A stretch of DNA of 64,000 nt from Planctomycetota bacterium (lineage in GTDB: Bacteria; Planctomycetota; Phycisphaerae; UBA1845; UTPLA1), in the NCBI GenBank assembly GCA_003576905.1, contig QEVG01000003.1, forward strand, positions 115,357-179,356. The letters are read 5' to 3'. The notes under the pieces are model-generated. The model worked only from the letters and a program-made list of their open reading frames with translations, did no database searches and was not told the DNA's origin. This document shows, in pieces, positions 55,926-64,000 of the stretch (its first letter is position 1; every line of letters starts with the position of its first letter). Made by a program: the position numbers and the translations under genes.

Positions 55926-58306
55926 GGCAACCCTTTCAGCCGGCGAAGCGTCCACTCCGCCGACACGAGAAACACGAGGAAGCCGAGCAGGAGCCACGTG
56001 TCCCAGATCGGCTCCTCTACGTCGTCGGCAATTTGAACACTGCGATCCGGTATCTCCGCCGCGAGCCGGGACAGGTCGTCCTCGCGCCGGTAAAATTTGC
56101 CCCCCGTCCGCGCCGCGATCAAGGCGAGTGTTTCGTAGTCCGCCTCCAGGCGGGCTTTTTCAGGATCATGGGCCGACACGGTAACAGCGCGCGTCAGAGT
56201 CTTTTCCGTTGAACGAAGACCGACCGCGGTTTGCGACGGCGTCGGCGTGGCGAGCACCAAGTTGCCGGCTTGCCGCGGAGTAAATTCACCTTCCCATGTC
56301 CCCGGCGATCCGCCCGCGGGCAGGAGGGTCACGCGGCCGATCGGCGCGCTGCGCGCATCGCTGATCTGCACGACCGGATCGTGCAGGCGGTCGGCCGCCA
56401 TCCCCTCACGCGAGAAAAGCCGCACGCGCACGCTGTCGCCCAGTTCATACTGCCGCCGATCGGTTTCGAGCCTCCATGTGTCGCCGCCGCCCAGCTTCTT
56501 GCCGCGCGCAAGCGTCCGGATGATCTGCATCCAGACTGTCTCGTAGTAGATGTCACCGGAATACTGACGCCAGCGCCACAGATCGTCCGTCCCGAGGTAG
56601 AAGGTACGCCCCGCGCCATATCGGCCAAGAACGGCGAGCGGCAGCGGACCGCTCTCGACCTGCTCCGATGGATGCACCGCAAGCACCGTCGCGCCCGGGA
56701 TCGCCCCCGACACCCGTGCATACCACAGCACGCCCGGCATCGCGCGCCAGGTCCGCAGATTCGCATCCTCGTCGGTTTCAAGGCGGAAGATCGAGCTCAT
56801 CACTCCGTCGGGCGTCAGTCGCGGCAGAAACATGTCCGTCGGCGGCGTCGAGTAGCAGCCGGAGAACCGCGGATCGATCTCAACAGGCAGCAGCTTCTCA
56901 AGAACCGTTCGGCGAAGCCCGCCCGGCATGTGCCGTTCGCCGGCGATAAAGGCGATCCCGCCCCCTTGCACCGATACGAAATCGATGAGCATCGCCTGCT
57001 GCATCGGCGAAAGCCAGTCGGCGCGCGGATCGACGTCACCCAAAATTACTACGTCATAGGGCAGCAGTTCCTCGACGCTCCGGGGGAATCGCCGGATCGG
57101 CAGCGTGCCCTCCTGCGGAAAACCGGGCGACGCTTCGAGCAGTATGCAACTGCTCTGGATGTTGGATTCACGGAGGAGAAGATTCTTCAGATAGCGATAC
57201 TCGAATCGCGGCGTGCTCTCGACAAAGAGCACGCCAATGCGTTCGTCGTGCGCCTGAATCAGGATGCCGGCCTCATTGTTATCGGTGTTCTCTTCGCCCA
57301 AGATCGGCGCGACACGGAGCGTCAACTCGACACGACCCACCTTTTCGGGGCGATACTGAAGATCTCCCTGAATACGCGATTGACCGGGCTCCAGGTCGAA
57401 CGACGCGCGTGCGAGCGCCTCGGAGCGGCCTTCCGCCATCAACTCGACCCTGGCGGCCGTCTTCTCGTCGATTCCGCTCGCGGAAATGTCGAACTGTACG
57501 CGCACGGTATCGCGAACGAATACGTCTTCCGGCGCCCAGAGGGAAACGACGGCAAGGTCCCGGCGCGCCAGGGGAGAGCCGATGGCCACGGTATGAATCG
57601 GAATCGAACGGCCCGCGGCTTGCGCAATGGCCGGCTCGAGGTCGATCGGCTCCGTCTGTCGCCCATCGCTGATGACGACGAGGGCGGCAACCCGGCGCCC
57701 CGCCGTCTCATGCAGGATTTGCTTCATCGCCCGGCCGAGGTTCGACCGCGACCCATCCGCGGAGAGGCTGGCAAGCTTGATGTCGAGCGACTTCAGTGCG
57801 AGGGCCTGCGCGGCCTCGCCAATCGCTTGCGCGACGCGGTCAAACGTCCAGACGCCAACGCCATGCCGCGCCGCAAGTTGACGCAAAAGGCCAGCTTCTT
57901 CGCCCGACAGAAGCGCTACCGCATCGGCCCACCGCGAATCGCGCGCTTCCTGACTGGCCGGAGATCCCTCGAACACCGCGTCCGAGACGGCCATGCTCGA
58001 CGACCGGTCTACCAGCACGGCAACGAAGGACGGCTCCGTCTGCGTGCGGCTCAGGACAAGCATGGGCCGGCCGAAGATGAACAGCACGGTCATGATCGCT
58101 CCGAACCGCAGAATCATCAGCGCCGCGCGCATCCCGCGCGAAAGGTTCTCGCGCCGATAGAGAAACCACACCGCCGCCGCCGACACCACGGCCCCGGCCA
58201 GCATGATCCAAGGCGCCGGCGGCGTGCCGAACCGCAGCGAAATCGGCGAATCATCCATCAGCCGAATTCGATGCAATCCAAGGAGCCATTGCCAGACGTC
58301 GTTCAT
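55922..58306 (-). CDS. Membrane VWA protein with glutamine amidotransferase-like domain
   Basis: A 794-residue membrane protein: two membrane helices at the N-terminus, then a von Willebrand factor A domain with an intact MIDAS (LVDRSSSMAV, DxSxS), a CARDB/BatA-like beta domain with LWAPEDVFVRDTVRV, a region like a class I glutamine amidotransferase fold (VVILGDVDPRADWLSPMQ, IAFIAGERHMPGGL) without the catalytic Cys, a beta-sandwich, and a C-terminal transmembrane helix. The role is presumably metal-dependent protein binding in the envelope with the MoxR ATPase. ATG 58306 overlaps the upstream stop (ATGA). The start is supported by that overlap. Confidence 0.83.
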   Translation of the reverse strand: MNDVWQWLLGLHRIRLMDDSPISLRFGTPPAPWIMLAGAVVSAAAVWFLYRRENLSRGMRAALMILRFGAIMTVLFIFGRPMLVLSRTQTEPSFVAVLVDRSSSMAVSDAVFEGSPASQEARDSRWADAVALLSGEEAGLLRQLAARHGVGVWTFDRVAQAIGEAAQALALKSLDIKLASLSADGSRSNLGRAMKQILHETAGRRVAALVVISDGRQTEPIDLEPAIAQAAGRSIPIHTVAIGSPLARRDLAVVSLWAPEDVFVRDTVRVQFDISASGIDEKTAARVELMAEGRSEALARASFDLEPGQSRIQGDLQYRPEKVGRVELTLRVAPILGEENTDNNEAGILIQAHDERIGVLFVESTPRFEYRYLKNLLLRESNIQSSCILLEASPGFPQEGTLPIRRFPRSVEELLPYDVVILGDVDPRADWLSPMQQAMLIDFVSVQGGGIAFIAGERHMPGGLRRTVLEKLLPVEIDPRFSGCYSTPPTDMFLPRLTPDGVMSSIFRLETDEDANLRTWRAMPGVLWYARVSGAIPGATVLAVHPSEQVESGPLPLAVLGRYGAGRTFYLGTDDLWRWRQYSGDIYYETVWMQIIRTLARGKKLGGGDTWRLETDRRQYELGDSVRVRLFSREGMAADRLHDPVVQISDARSAPIGRVTLLPAGGSPGTWEGEFTPRQAGNLVLATPTPSQTAVGLRSTEKTLTRAVTVSAHDPEKARLEADYETLALIAARTGGKFYRREDDLSRLAAEIPDRSVQIADDVEEPIWDTWLLLGFLVFLVSAEWTLRRLKGLP

Positions 58307-60456
58307 CGCCGGCCCCCAAACCACGCTCCCACGAGCGTCTCGACGACGACCAGTCCCAGCAGGCACACCATAAGCACCCGCGCGAACTCCCTGGCCCCAC
58401 CGCCGGACCTCGCGCGGCGGACCATCAGTTCCTCAGGCTCATCAACAATCTGGACCTTGTTCCCAAAGGACTTCCGCACCGAGTCGGCGTCGGCAAGACT
58501 CAGGTCTCGGTCTTTTACATCGACGTTTACAGCGACGTCGCGCCGATCTCCGGCGACCCGGATCGCGTAAAAGCCCGGCTCTTCAAGGCTGTCCAGCTCA
58601 AGCCACGCTCCGTCCGGATCGGAAACAAGCTCCGAACGGAACTTCAGACCCTCCGGGCTTGTGATTTGTGCCACGCCCCGCGCCAGCCGTGCGGGATACC
58701 GCGTCCGCAGCACCTCACCCACGAGAATGTTGCGCTCCGCCGTGCGATCCCCGGCCGCGCGCAGCGTCAGGTTCAACATCAGCGGCACGAAGTCGGGCTT
58801 GGCCGGAAGATTCGTCCAGGACATGTCACCGCCGGCCAGCCATGCGACTACTCTTCCACGACCCAGCGGACCGCTAACGGCGACCGGTTCGCCGGTCGAA
58901 AGCTGAAGGTGCGTCGCCGTCCCGCGGTCCTCATCGCGTGCAACGCCGCGCCAGCAGGCCCGCGCCCACGCGCGCTGCAAGCCGCCGCTCGGGTTTCCGA
59001 AGAGGTCCGCCGTCACCGGGTCGCGCGGGTCGGCGATCTCAAATCGCGGCAGACCTGCCTTTTCATCAAAGTGGGTCACGCCATTAATCACCAGGGGCAG
59101 GAGACCTTGTGCGCGGCTTGTATCGGAGCGCCCGAGCGCGGACGGGTCCGCATTCTTGCCGAGAAATGCAATCAGCCCGCCGCCGCCGCGTACGAATCGC
59201 TCGATGCGGTTGAGCCAATCGCCTGCATACTGCCGCGGATCGCACACGACGATGACGTCATATTGATCCAGTGCTTCCTGATCCATTCCGCGCGGCTCGA
59301 TGCACCGAAACGCGATGCCCCGCGCGCTTTCGCCTGCGGTATCCGGAGAGACCGCCGCCGCATAATAGAACAGACCTGAATAGGCGTGTCCCCCGACCGG
59401 CGTCTCCTCGATTCCAAGGACACGTACTCCATCCGTCACTTCCACAGCCAGGAAGCGCTCATTGTCTCGCGGCAGAACATCCGCGGACGGGGCAGTAAGC
59501 TTCGCACGCAGACGATGCGAACCCGCACGCGCGAAGGCTGCGTCGAAATCTCTCGTAATTGATTCGCCCGCGGAAATCGGACCCGTCGGCATGGACCGGA
59601 TGGGAACCCCATCCAGGCTGATCTCAAGCTCCGCGTCCTCCACGGCGGCTGAGCCGCTGTTGGACACCTCCACTGAAAACCGCGAGGGCACGCCCGCGCC
59701 GACGACCTGGCTCATCAGCGCCAATCCAGTAATCGACAGGTTGTCGCGCTGCGGCGGCCCGACGTTGATAAACACGAGCCGATCAATATGCCCAGGTTCG
59801 CGCGAGTCTCCGGCGCCGGCGCGGTCGTCGATTGCCGATCGCGTAAAGTCCGTCAGGACGTAACAAACACGCCCACCGGGGGGCACATCGGACAGTGCGA
59901 GCATCTGCGCCGCGATGTGGATCGCGTCGTGCAGGTCGTTCATCGCGGACGAACCCGTCCATTCACCCAGAAGCCGCTCGACGACCTGTCGATCACGCGT
60001 GGGTCGATCGACCAACGCCCGCGCCGGTCGCCCGGCCCGCACCAGGGCAATTCCATCCCGCGCGGCGGCCTGCTCCACAAGGATGGATGCGAACCGTCGT
60101 GCCCGCTCAATGGACGATGAGCCGTCGGCGTGCTCGGCATACATCGAAAGACTGTCATCAATGACGATAACGCGGTCAGTCCGCGATTCCCCGAGTGCAT
60201 CGAGCAACGTGCCACCGGATGCGAAGGGCCGCGCCAGGGTCAGCCCGGCAACAAGCACGACCATCGCTCTGAGCATGACGAGCAACCACTGTTCGAGCCG
60301 CAGCCTCCGCCGCGATCGTCGCTCGGCGGCCGCGAGAAACTGCATCGCCGCCCAGGGCGCGCGGCGGTACCCCTGCCTGCTGAGCAGGTGGATCAGCAGC
60401 GGCGCTAGCGCCAGTCCGCCCGCCGCCATTGCAATACCTGGATGTATGAAATTCAC
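58303..60456 (-). CDS. BatA-type membrane protein with VWA domain
   Basis: A 717-residue membrane protein. The N-terminus (HPGIAMAAGGLALAPLLIHLL) and following amphipathic segment match the BatA N-terminal family (TIGR02226). A VWA domain with MIDAS (VIDDSLSM) starts near residue 97, then come Ig/CARDB-like domains (SRFSVEVSNSGSAAVEDAEL), a GATase-like fold (DVIVVCDPRQYAG) and a C-terminal membrane helix (LMVCLLGLVVVETLVGAWF). In Bacteroides and planctomycetes, BatA acts with MoxR and DUF58 proteins. It is the third gene of the operon. Confidence 0.85.
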   Translation of the reverse strand: MNFIHPGIAMAAGGLALAPLLIHLLSRQGYRRAPWAAMQFLAAAERRSRRRLRLEQWLLVMLRAMVVLVAGLTLARPFASGGTLLDALGESRTDRVIVIDDSLSMYAEHADGSSSIERARRFASILVEQAAARDGIALVRAGRPARALVDRPTRDRQVVERLLGEWTGSSAMNDLHDAIHIAAQMLALSDVPPGGRVCYVLTDFTRSAIDDRAGAGDSREPGHIDRLVFINVGPPQRDNLSITGLALMSQVVGAGVPSRFSVEVSNSGSAAVEDAELEISLDGVPIRSMPTGPISAGESITRDFDAAFARAGSHRLRAKLTAPSADVLPRDNERFLAVEVTDGVRVLGIEETPVGGHAYSGLFYYAAAVSPDTAGESARGIAFRCIEPRGMDQEALDQYDVIVVCDPRQYAGDWLNRIERFVRGGGGLIAFLGKNADPSALGRSDTSRAQGLLPLVINGVTHFDEKAGLPRFEIADPRDPVTADLFGNPSGGLQRAWARACWRGVARDEDRGTATHLQLSTGEPVAVSGPLGRGRVVAWLAGGDMSWTNLPAKPDFVPLMLNLTLRAAGDRTAERNILVGEVLRTRYPARLARGVAQITSPEGLKFRSELVSDPDGAWLELDSLEEPGFYAIRVAGDRRDVAVNVDVKDRDLSLADADSVRKSFGNKVQIVDEPEELMVRRARSGGGAREFARVLMVCLLGLVVVETLVGAWFGGRR

Positions 60457-60506
60457 GGCTCGTTCCTGGTCCAGCCCCTCGACCCTGGGCGTAATTCACA
60501 CCTGTG

Positions 60507-61424
60507 CTACCCGCGTGCCTTCGACGATCGCGCATTAAGGAAGGCGCTCAGCGCGCCGGAAAGCGGCTCGCACGTGTCGAGAAGCACGTAATCGCACTGC
60601 TGCTCATGACACGCGCGGCGAAGCTGTTCGGTAAAAGCCCGCATCTCGCGAAGATAATGCGCGCGCAGGACGCGCGGCTCCACGGACACCGGCGGGATCG
60701 ACTCAAGCCCCACGAGTTGCAGGGGCGACTCGAAGGGAAACGTCAGTTCGGCGTGGTCCATGAGTTGCATCACGACCGGCTCATGTCGGCGGTGCCGCAA
60801 ATGTTTCATCCCCGCGATGATCTCCTCTGCCGGTCCGAAGAAGTCGCTCACGAGGACAACGAGATGCCGATCCCGCATCGACTCCGCCAGTTCATCCAGC
60901 ACCGCGCGAAACGATGTCTGCCCGCGGGCCTCGGTGGCCGCGAGTTCGTGGACCATCGACTTCCACCGGCCCGGCTGGTTTGACGCGCGCCCGGCCCGCC
61001 GCAGTCGCGTGTCAAACGTCGTCAGCGCTACCGAGTCGGCCTGGTGCAGGGCGATGTACGCCATCGCCGCGACGACGGTCATCGCGTATTCGCGCTTCGA
61101 CCAGGGAGATTGCGGTGAGCGGTAGCTCATCGACTCCGAGCTGTCCACCGCGAAGACCAGTTGCAGGTTGGACTCCTGCTCGTACTGCTTGATATAGTGC
61201 TTGTCGGTCCGGCCGAAGACCTTCCAGTCAAGAAACCGCAGGTCATCTCCCTGAGAATACTTGCGGTGCTCCGCGAATTCCACGGAAAACCCGTGCGCCG
61301 GCGAGCGGTGCATCCCGCTGATGAACCCCTCGACCAGGAGCCGCGCGCGAAGCTCCAGCCCGCCAATGTGGGCGAGAACCTGCGGATCCAGGTATTTGCG
61401 ATAGTCCTCAACCGTCTGAACCAC
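60507..61424 (-). CDS. DUF58 protein
   Basis: A 305-residue DUF58 protein, the usual companion of MoxR ATPases. The signature region YSQGDDLRFLDWKVFGRTDKHYIKQYE is intact, followed by a VWA-like fold with MIDAS DSSESM and VLVSDFFGP. Cytoplasmic. With MoxR it is thought to act as a chaperone-like unit that matures or assembles the VWA membrane proteins encoded next to it. It starts at 61424 just after the MoxR stop (61431). Confidence 0.93.
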   Translation of the reverse strand: MVQTVEDYRKYLDPQVLAHIGGLELRARLLVEGFISGMHRSPAHGFSVEFAEHRKYSQGDDLRFLDWKVFGRTDKHYIKQYEQESNLQLVFAVDSSESMSYRSPQSPWSKREYAMTVVAAMAYIALHQADSVALTTFDTRLRRAGRASNQPGRWKSMVHELAATEARGQTSFRAVLDELAESMRDRHLVVLVSDFFGPAEEIIAGMKHLRHRRHEPVVMQLMDHAELTFPFESPLQLVGLESIPPVSVEPRVLRAHYLREMRAFTEQLRRACHEQQCDYVLLDTCEPLSGALSAFLNARSSKARG

Positions 61425-61430
61425 CGCGCG

Positions 61431-62522
61431 TCATCCTCCCCCGCCGGCAGGGCCGCGCAGCACGCGGGCCGCCCCGATGGCATCCAGCGCCGGCGTCGGG
61501 CTCGTCGGCACTTCGTCCAGAAGCCGGTCGACAAGCCCATCCGAAGTGATCGCGTCCGCTTCGGCGTTGAAATTCGTGACAATGCGATGACGCAGAACCG
61601 GATGCGCCACGGCCTGGATGTCCTCGGTCGTGACATGATAGCGCCCGAGGAGGATCGCCCGAGCTTTCCCGGCAATCACCAGGTACTGCGACGCCCGCGG
61701 CCCGGCGCCCCAGCTCACATAATCACGCACGAATTTTGGTGAATCCGGCAGTTGCGGCCGGGAGCATCGTGCCAATCGCATGGCATACCGCATGATATGA
61801 TCGGCGCAGGGGACGCGCCGGACGATCTCTTGAAGATCGAGGATATCATCCGCAGAAAAGATGCGCTGCAGGGCCACGTCCGGCGACGACGTCGTAAGGT
61901 TGATGATCTTCAGCTCTTCTTCCTCGCTGGGGTAATCCACCAGAACCCGGAACATGAACCGGTCGAGCTGCGCTTCGGGCAGCGCATACGTCCCCTCTTG
62001 TTCGATGGGGTTCTGGGTCGCAAGCACGAAGAACGGCTGCGGAAGCCTGTGTGTGAACCCCGCCGCCGTCACCTGGTACTCCTGCATGGCCTCGAGCAGC
62101 GCCGCCTGTGTCTTGGGGGGCGTCCGGTTGATTTCATCCGCGAGAATCACGTTCGCGAAGATCGGTCCGTTCACGAAGCGCAGCTGGCGGACCCCCGTAC
62201 TCTTGTTCTCTTCGATGATCTCCGTTCCCGTGATGTCGCTCGGCATCAGGTCCGGCGTGAATTGGATCCGGTTGAAAGACAGGCTCAGCGTCTGGGCCAG
62301 GGCCCGTATCGCCCGCGTCTTCGCAAGGCCCGGTACCCCCTCCAGGATGCAGTGCCCGCGCGAAAAAAGGCAGATCAGAAGCTGGTCGATAACCTCCTGC
62401 TGGCCGACGATCGCCTTGGCCAGTTCCTGGCGTATCTGGTCGCAGCTCCTGGAGAGCTTCTCGACCGCCGCCACCTCGTTCGAACCCAGCGCCCCATCGT
62501 TATCAGTATTGCCAGCCGCCAA
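61431..62522 (-). CDS. MoxR-family AAA+ ATPase
   Basis: A 363-residue AAA+ ATPase of the MoxR family. Walker A GVPGLAKT, Walker [10 protein letters not shown], sensor 1 ATQNP and the family motif PEAQLDRFM are present. It probably remodels or activates the VWA proteins that follow. It opens the eight-gene operon; start is TTG 62522 with a strong ribosome binding site GGGGAGGTG four to five bases upstream. It is divergent from the YdjM-like gene. Confidence 0.95.
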   Translation of the reverse strand: MAAGNTDNDGALGSNEVAAVEKLSRSCDQIRQELAKAIVGQQEVIDQLLICLFSRGHCILEGVPGLAKTRAIRALAQTLSLSFNRIQFTPDLMPSDITGTEIIEENKSTGVRQLRFVNGPIFANVILADEINRTPPKTQAALLEAMQEYQVTAAGFTHRLPQPFFVLATQNPIEQEGTYALPEAQLDRFMFRVLVDYPSEEEELKIINLTTSSPDVALQRIFSADDILDLQEIVRRVPCADHIMRYAMRLARCSRPQLPDSPKFVRDYVSWGAGPRASQYLVIAGKARAILLGRYHVTTEDIQAVAHPVLRHRIVTNFNAEADAITSDGLVDRLLDEVPTSPTPALDAIGAARVLRGPAGGGG

Positions 62523-62744
62523 TCGACACCTCCCCGGTCACAAGGCCCTTTTTCGATTCTACGCACCTTAACTCACCTTCCGGCCGAACTTTCCACGATC
62601 TGCGATCGGGGATATATCGACCTTTCCGGCTGGAGCCGGGCACACGTTCCGGAATTCCCAGGGCCGTCGTCGCGGGCGGCCCTGTGCGTTCGGTTACGGC
62701 GGCGCGACGCCGCACGGCAGTATTGATAGGTAGCGCAAACACGC

Positions 62745-63827
62745 GTGGCGACCATCGGACATACGCTCACCGGTCTTTCACTTTGGAGCAGCTCGTCAAT
62801 GGGGCTGCCGGGCCGCGTTCTGCCTGCCATCTGGCCCGGTCTGCTCGTCCTGAGCGCCCACCTCATCGACCTTGTGGAGTGGACTCTCACGGCCACACTC
62901 CCGGAATCGTTCACATCCCATCAAGTGACCCACTCCCCCGTGCTCACGGGGGCCACCTTGGCCGGCGCGCTTACCCTGCTTGGACTGACCTTCCGACCCC
63001 GTTCGCCAGTCCCGTACCTCCTTGTTGCCGTCGCCGTGCTGAGCCACATTCCCCTCGACATGCTTTCATTCCGCGAGGGCCTTGCACGACTGTATGGCGT
63101 CACGACGCCGGACGACGGGCCACCCGGCCTTCGCGCTTCGCTGACTGCCGAAGCGTGGCTCTTCGGCCTGCTGTTCGTCGCGGTTACCCTGACTCAAGCC
63201 GCCCTTCACCCGCGCCTCCGCCCGGCGACACGAAGGTTCACCTGGGTACTGCTGGGCCTGTCCGTCATCGCCGCGCTGACGCGTGTCGCCGTCGTCTGGG
63301 CTCCCTTTTATGTCATTGCGCTGACACACGGGTTTCTTGTGCGCCGCTCCGATTACGCACCGCGTCTCCTATGGAGCCTCGTCCCGGTGCTGCCGCTCCT
63401 GTTGCTCCTTGCAGTGGAGGTCCGCGCCGCCCGCACCGAATCGCAGGCCCTCAGACTCCAGACCGCCGGTCGTCTTGCGGAAGCCCTTGCCCTGCACCGC
63501 CAGGCTCTCGCGGCGCCCGCGCGCAGCTCGAAGACCGGTATCTACGTCCACATGAGCCTGTGCTACCGGGACCTCGGAGACTACCGGCAAGCTGAAGAGT
63601 GCCTCCTGCGCGCAGAGATGACGAGCGAGCTTCCCGAATGGCCGCGCGTCACGCGCGCCCAGCTCTACGTCTATCCGAAGACCAGGGGGACGCCCTTTTT
63701 CCGCCCCGAAGAGGCCGAGCGAATCCTCTCGGAGATGCGTGACTCCGGGCGATCCAAACGTTATGCCGAAATCGCCCGATTCCACATCGACCGTCTTCGC
63801 CGCCAGGGCATCCTGCCCCCCGGTTGA
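62745..63827 (+). CDS. YdjM/DUF457-like metal-dependent hydrolase-type membrane protein with TPR tail
   Basis: A 360-residue protein. The first 200 residues carry several membrane helices and the His/Asp motifs of the DUF457/YdjM family: GHTLTG at the start, SAHLIDLVEW, THSPVL and LSHIPLDML. These His and Asp probably bind a metal. The C-terminal 120 residues are helical with a TPR-like pattern (AEALALHRQALAAPA and MSLCYRDLGDYRQAEECLLRAE), which is unusual for the family. Substrate unknown. It starts at GTG 62745 with a weak ribosome binding site. Confidence 0.75.
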   Translation: MATIGHTLTGLSLWSSSSMGLPGRVLPAIWPGLLVLSAHLIDLVEWTLTATLPESFTSHQVTHSPVLTGATLAGALTLLGLTFRPRSPVPYLLVAVAVLSHIPLDMLSFREGLARLYGVTTPDDGPPGLRASLTAEAWLFGLLFVAVTLTQAALHPRLRPATRRFTWVLLGLSVIAALTRVAVVWAPFYVIALTHGFLVRRSDYAPRLLWSLVPVLPLLLLLAVEVRAARTESQALRLQTAGRLAEALALHRQALAAPARSSKTGIYVHMSLCYRDLGDYRQAEECLLRAEMTSELPEWPRVTRAQLYVYPKTRGTPFFRPEEAERILSEMRDSGRSKRYAEIARFHIDRLRRQGILPPG

Positions 63828-63958
63828 CGCGCGATTTGCCGGATGATTTCCCCAACCCCGCTCATGCCGCTACGATGTCCGCCCGGAACATGGATCGGGC
63901 GGCCGGATGGGCCGCGCTCGGATCATTGAAATCCAGGTCAGCCCATTGTGAGACGGAC

Positions 63959-64000
63959 ATGCGCGTATTGATCACCGGCGGAGCGGGGTTCATCGGGTCG
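63959..64000 (+). CDS. NAD-dependent epimerase/dehydratase (first 14 codons only)
   Basis: The window ends 14 codons into a new gene: MRVLITGGAGFIGS. This is the nucleotide-binding start (GxxGxxG) of extended short-chain dehydrogenase enzymes such as UDP-glucose 4-epimerase or dTDP-glucose 4,6-dehydratase. The specific enzyme cannot be named. Confidence 0.75.
   Translation, partial: MRVLITGGAGFIGS

Noticed and set aside
56231-58570. 779-codon plus-strand open frame over the VWA gene
   Set aside because: Arg/His/Pro-rich sequence typical of a shadow frame; the minus-strand VWA protein explains the region.

Overview
The window looks like a chromosomal segment of a high-GC member of the phylum Planctomycetota, possibly a Phycisphaerae-like lineage. 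The evidence is the style of the genes: an ECF sigma factor of the planctomycete/Solibacter type overlapping a Hanks-type kinase, kinases with zinc ribbons, a beta-helix protein ending in a dockerin-like repeat, AP-superfamily lipoproteins, an NPCBM protein, and a long BatA/VWA/MoxR operon. I see no rRNA, tRNA, CRISPR array, insertion sequence or phage gene. Taxonomy is inferred from gene content only.

Layout. 1-8.2 kb (minus strand): a cytochrome c, then rpoB, a GNAT acetyltransferase-like gene, and the 5' part of rpoC, which runs off the left edge. 8.5-17.1 kb (plus): an HtrA protease, a LacI-family regulator, and a four-gene cluster of two AP-superfamily hydrolases, a 68-residue protein and an unusual membrane protein. 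17.2-20.1 kb (minus): kinase and ECF sigma pair, and a membrane J-domain protein. 20.9-23.6 kb (plus): a dockerin-tailed beta-helix protein translationally linked to a SMUG1 uracil-DNA glycosylase. 23.6-27.0 kb (minus): a zinc-ribbon membrane protein and a two-gene cytochrome bd-like complex whose main subunit carries a C-terminal cytochrome c. 27.2-33.9 kb (plus): fused aroD-aroE, a metallophosphatase overlapping aroK, an enlarged prepilin peptidase, an OmpA-type lipoprotein, and a HisH-like protein lacking its catalytic Cys and His. 33.9-43.6 kb (minus): a zinc-ribbon kinase, a small zinc-ribbon protein, der, and a heavy-metal RND efflux operon. 44.4-49.5 kb: sucD without sucC, a lower-GC membrane protein with an HExxxH motif, folP (minus), and a TMTC-like glycosyltransferase with TPRs. 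49.4-62.5 kb (minus): eight tightly packed genes (MoxR ATPase, DUF58, BatA-type, VWA/GATase-type, a 1169-residue coiled-coil protein, a small secreted protein, an alpha/alpha-toroid protein, an NPCBM protein). 62.7-64.0 kb (plus): a YdjM-like/TPR membrane protein and the first codons of a sugar epimerase-type gene.

How the genes work together: transcription (rpoBC, ECF sigma with kinase), shikimate pathway (aroDE, aroK), envelope maintenance (HtrA, OmpA, AP hydrolases, MoxR/VWA operon), respiration (bd-like oxidase, cytochrome c) and metal efflux. The best candidates for undescribed biology are the acetyltransferase inside rpoBC, the AP-hydrolase/membrane-protein cluster, the cytochrome c-fused bd-like pair, the degenerate HisH, and the MoxR/VWA operon with its coiled-coil protein.
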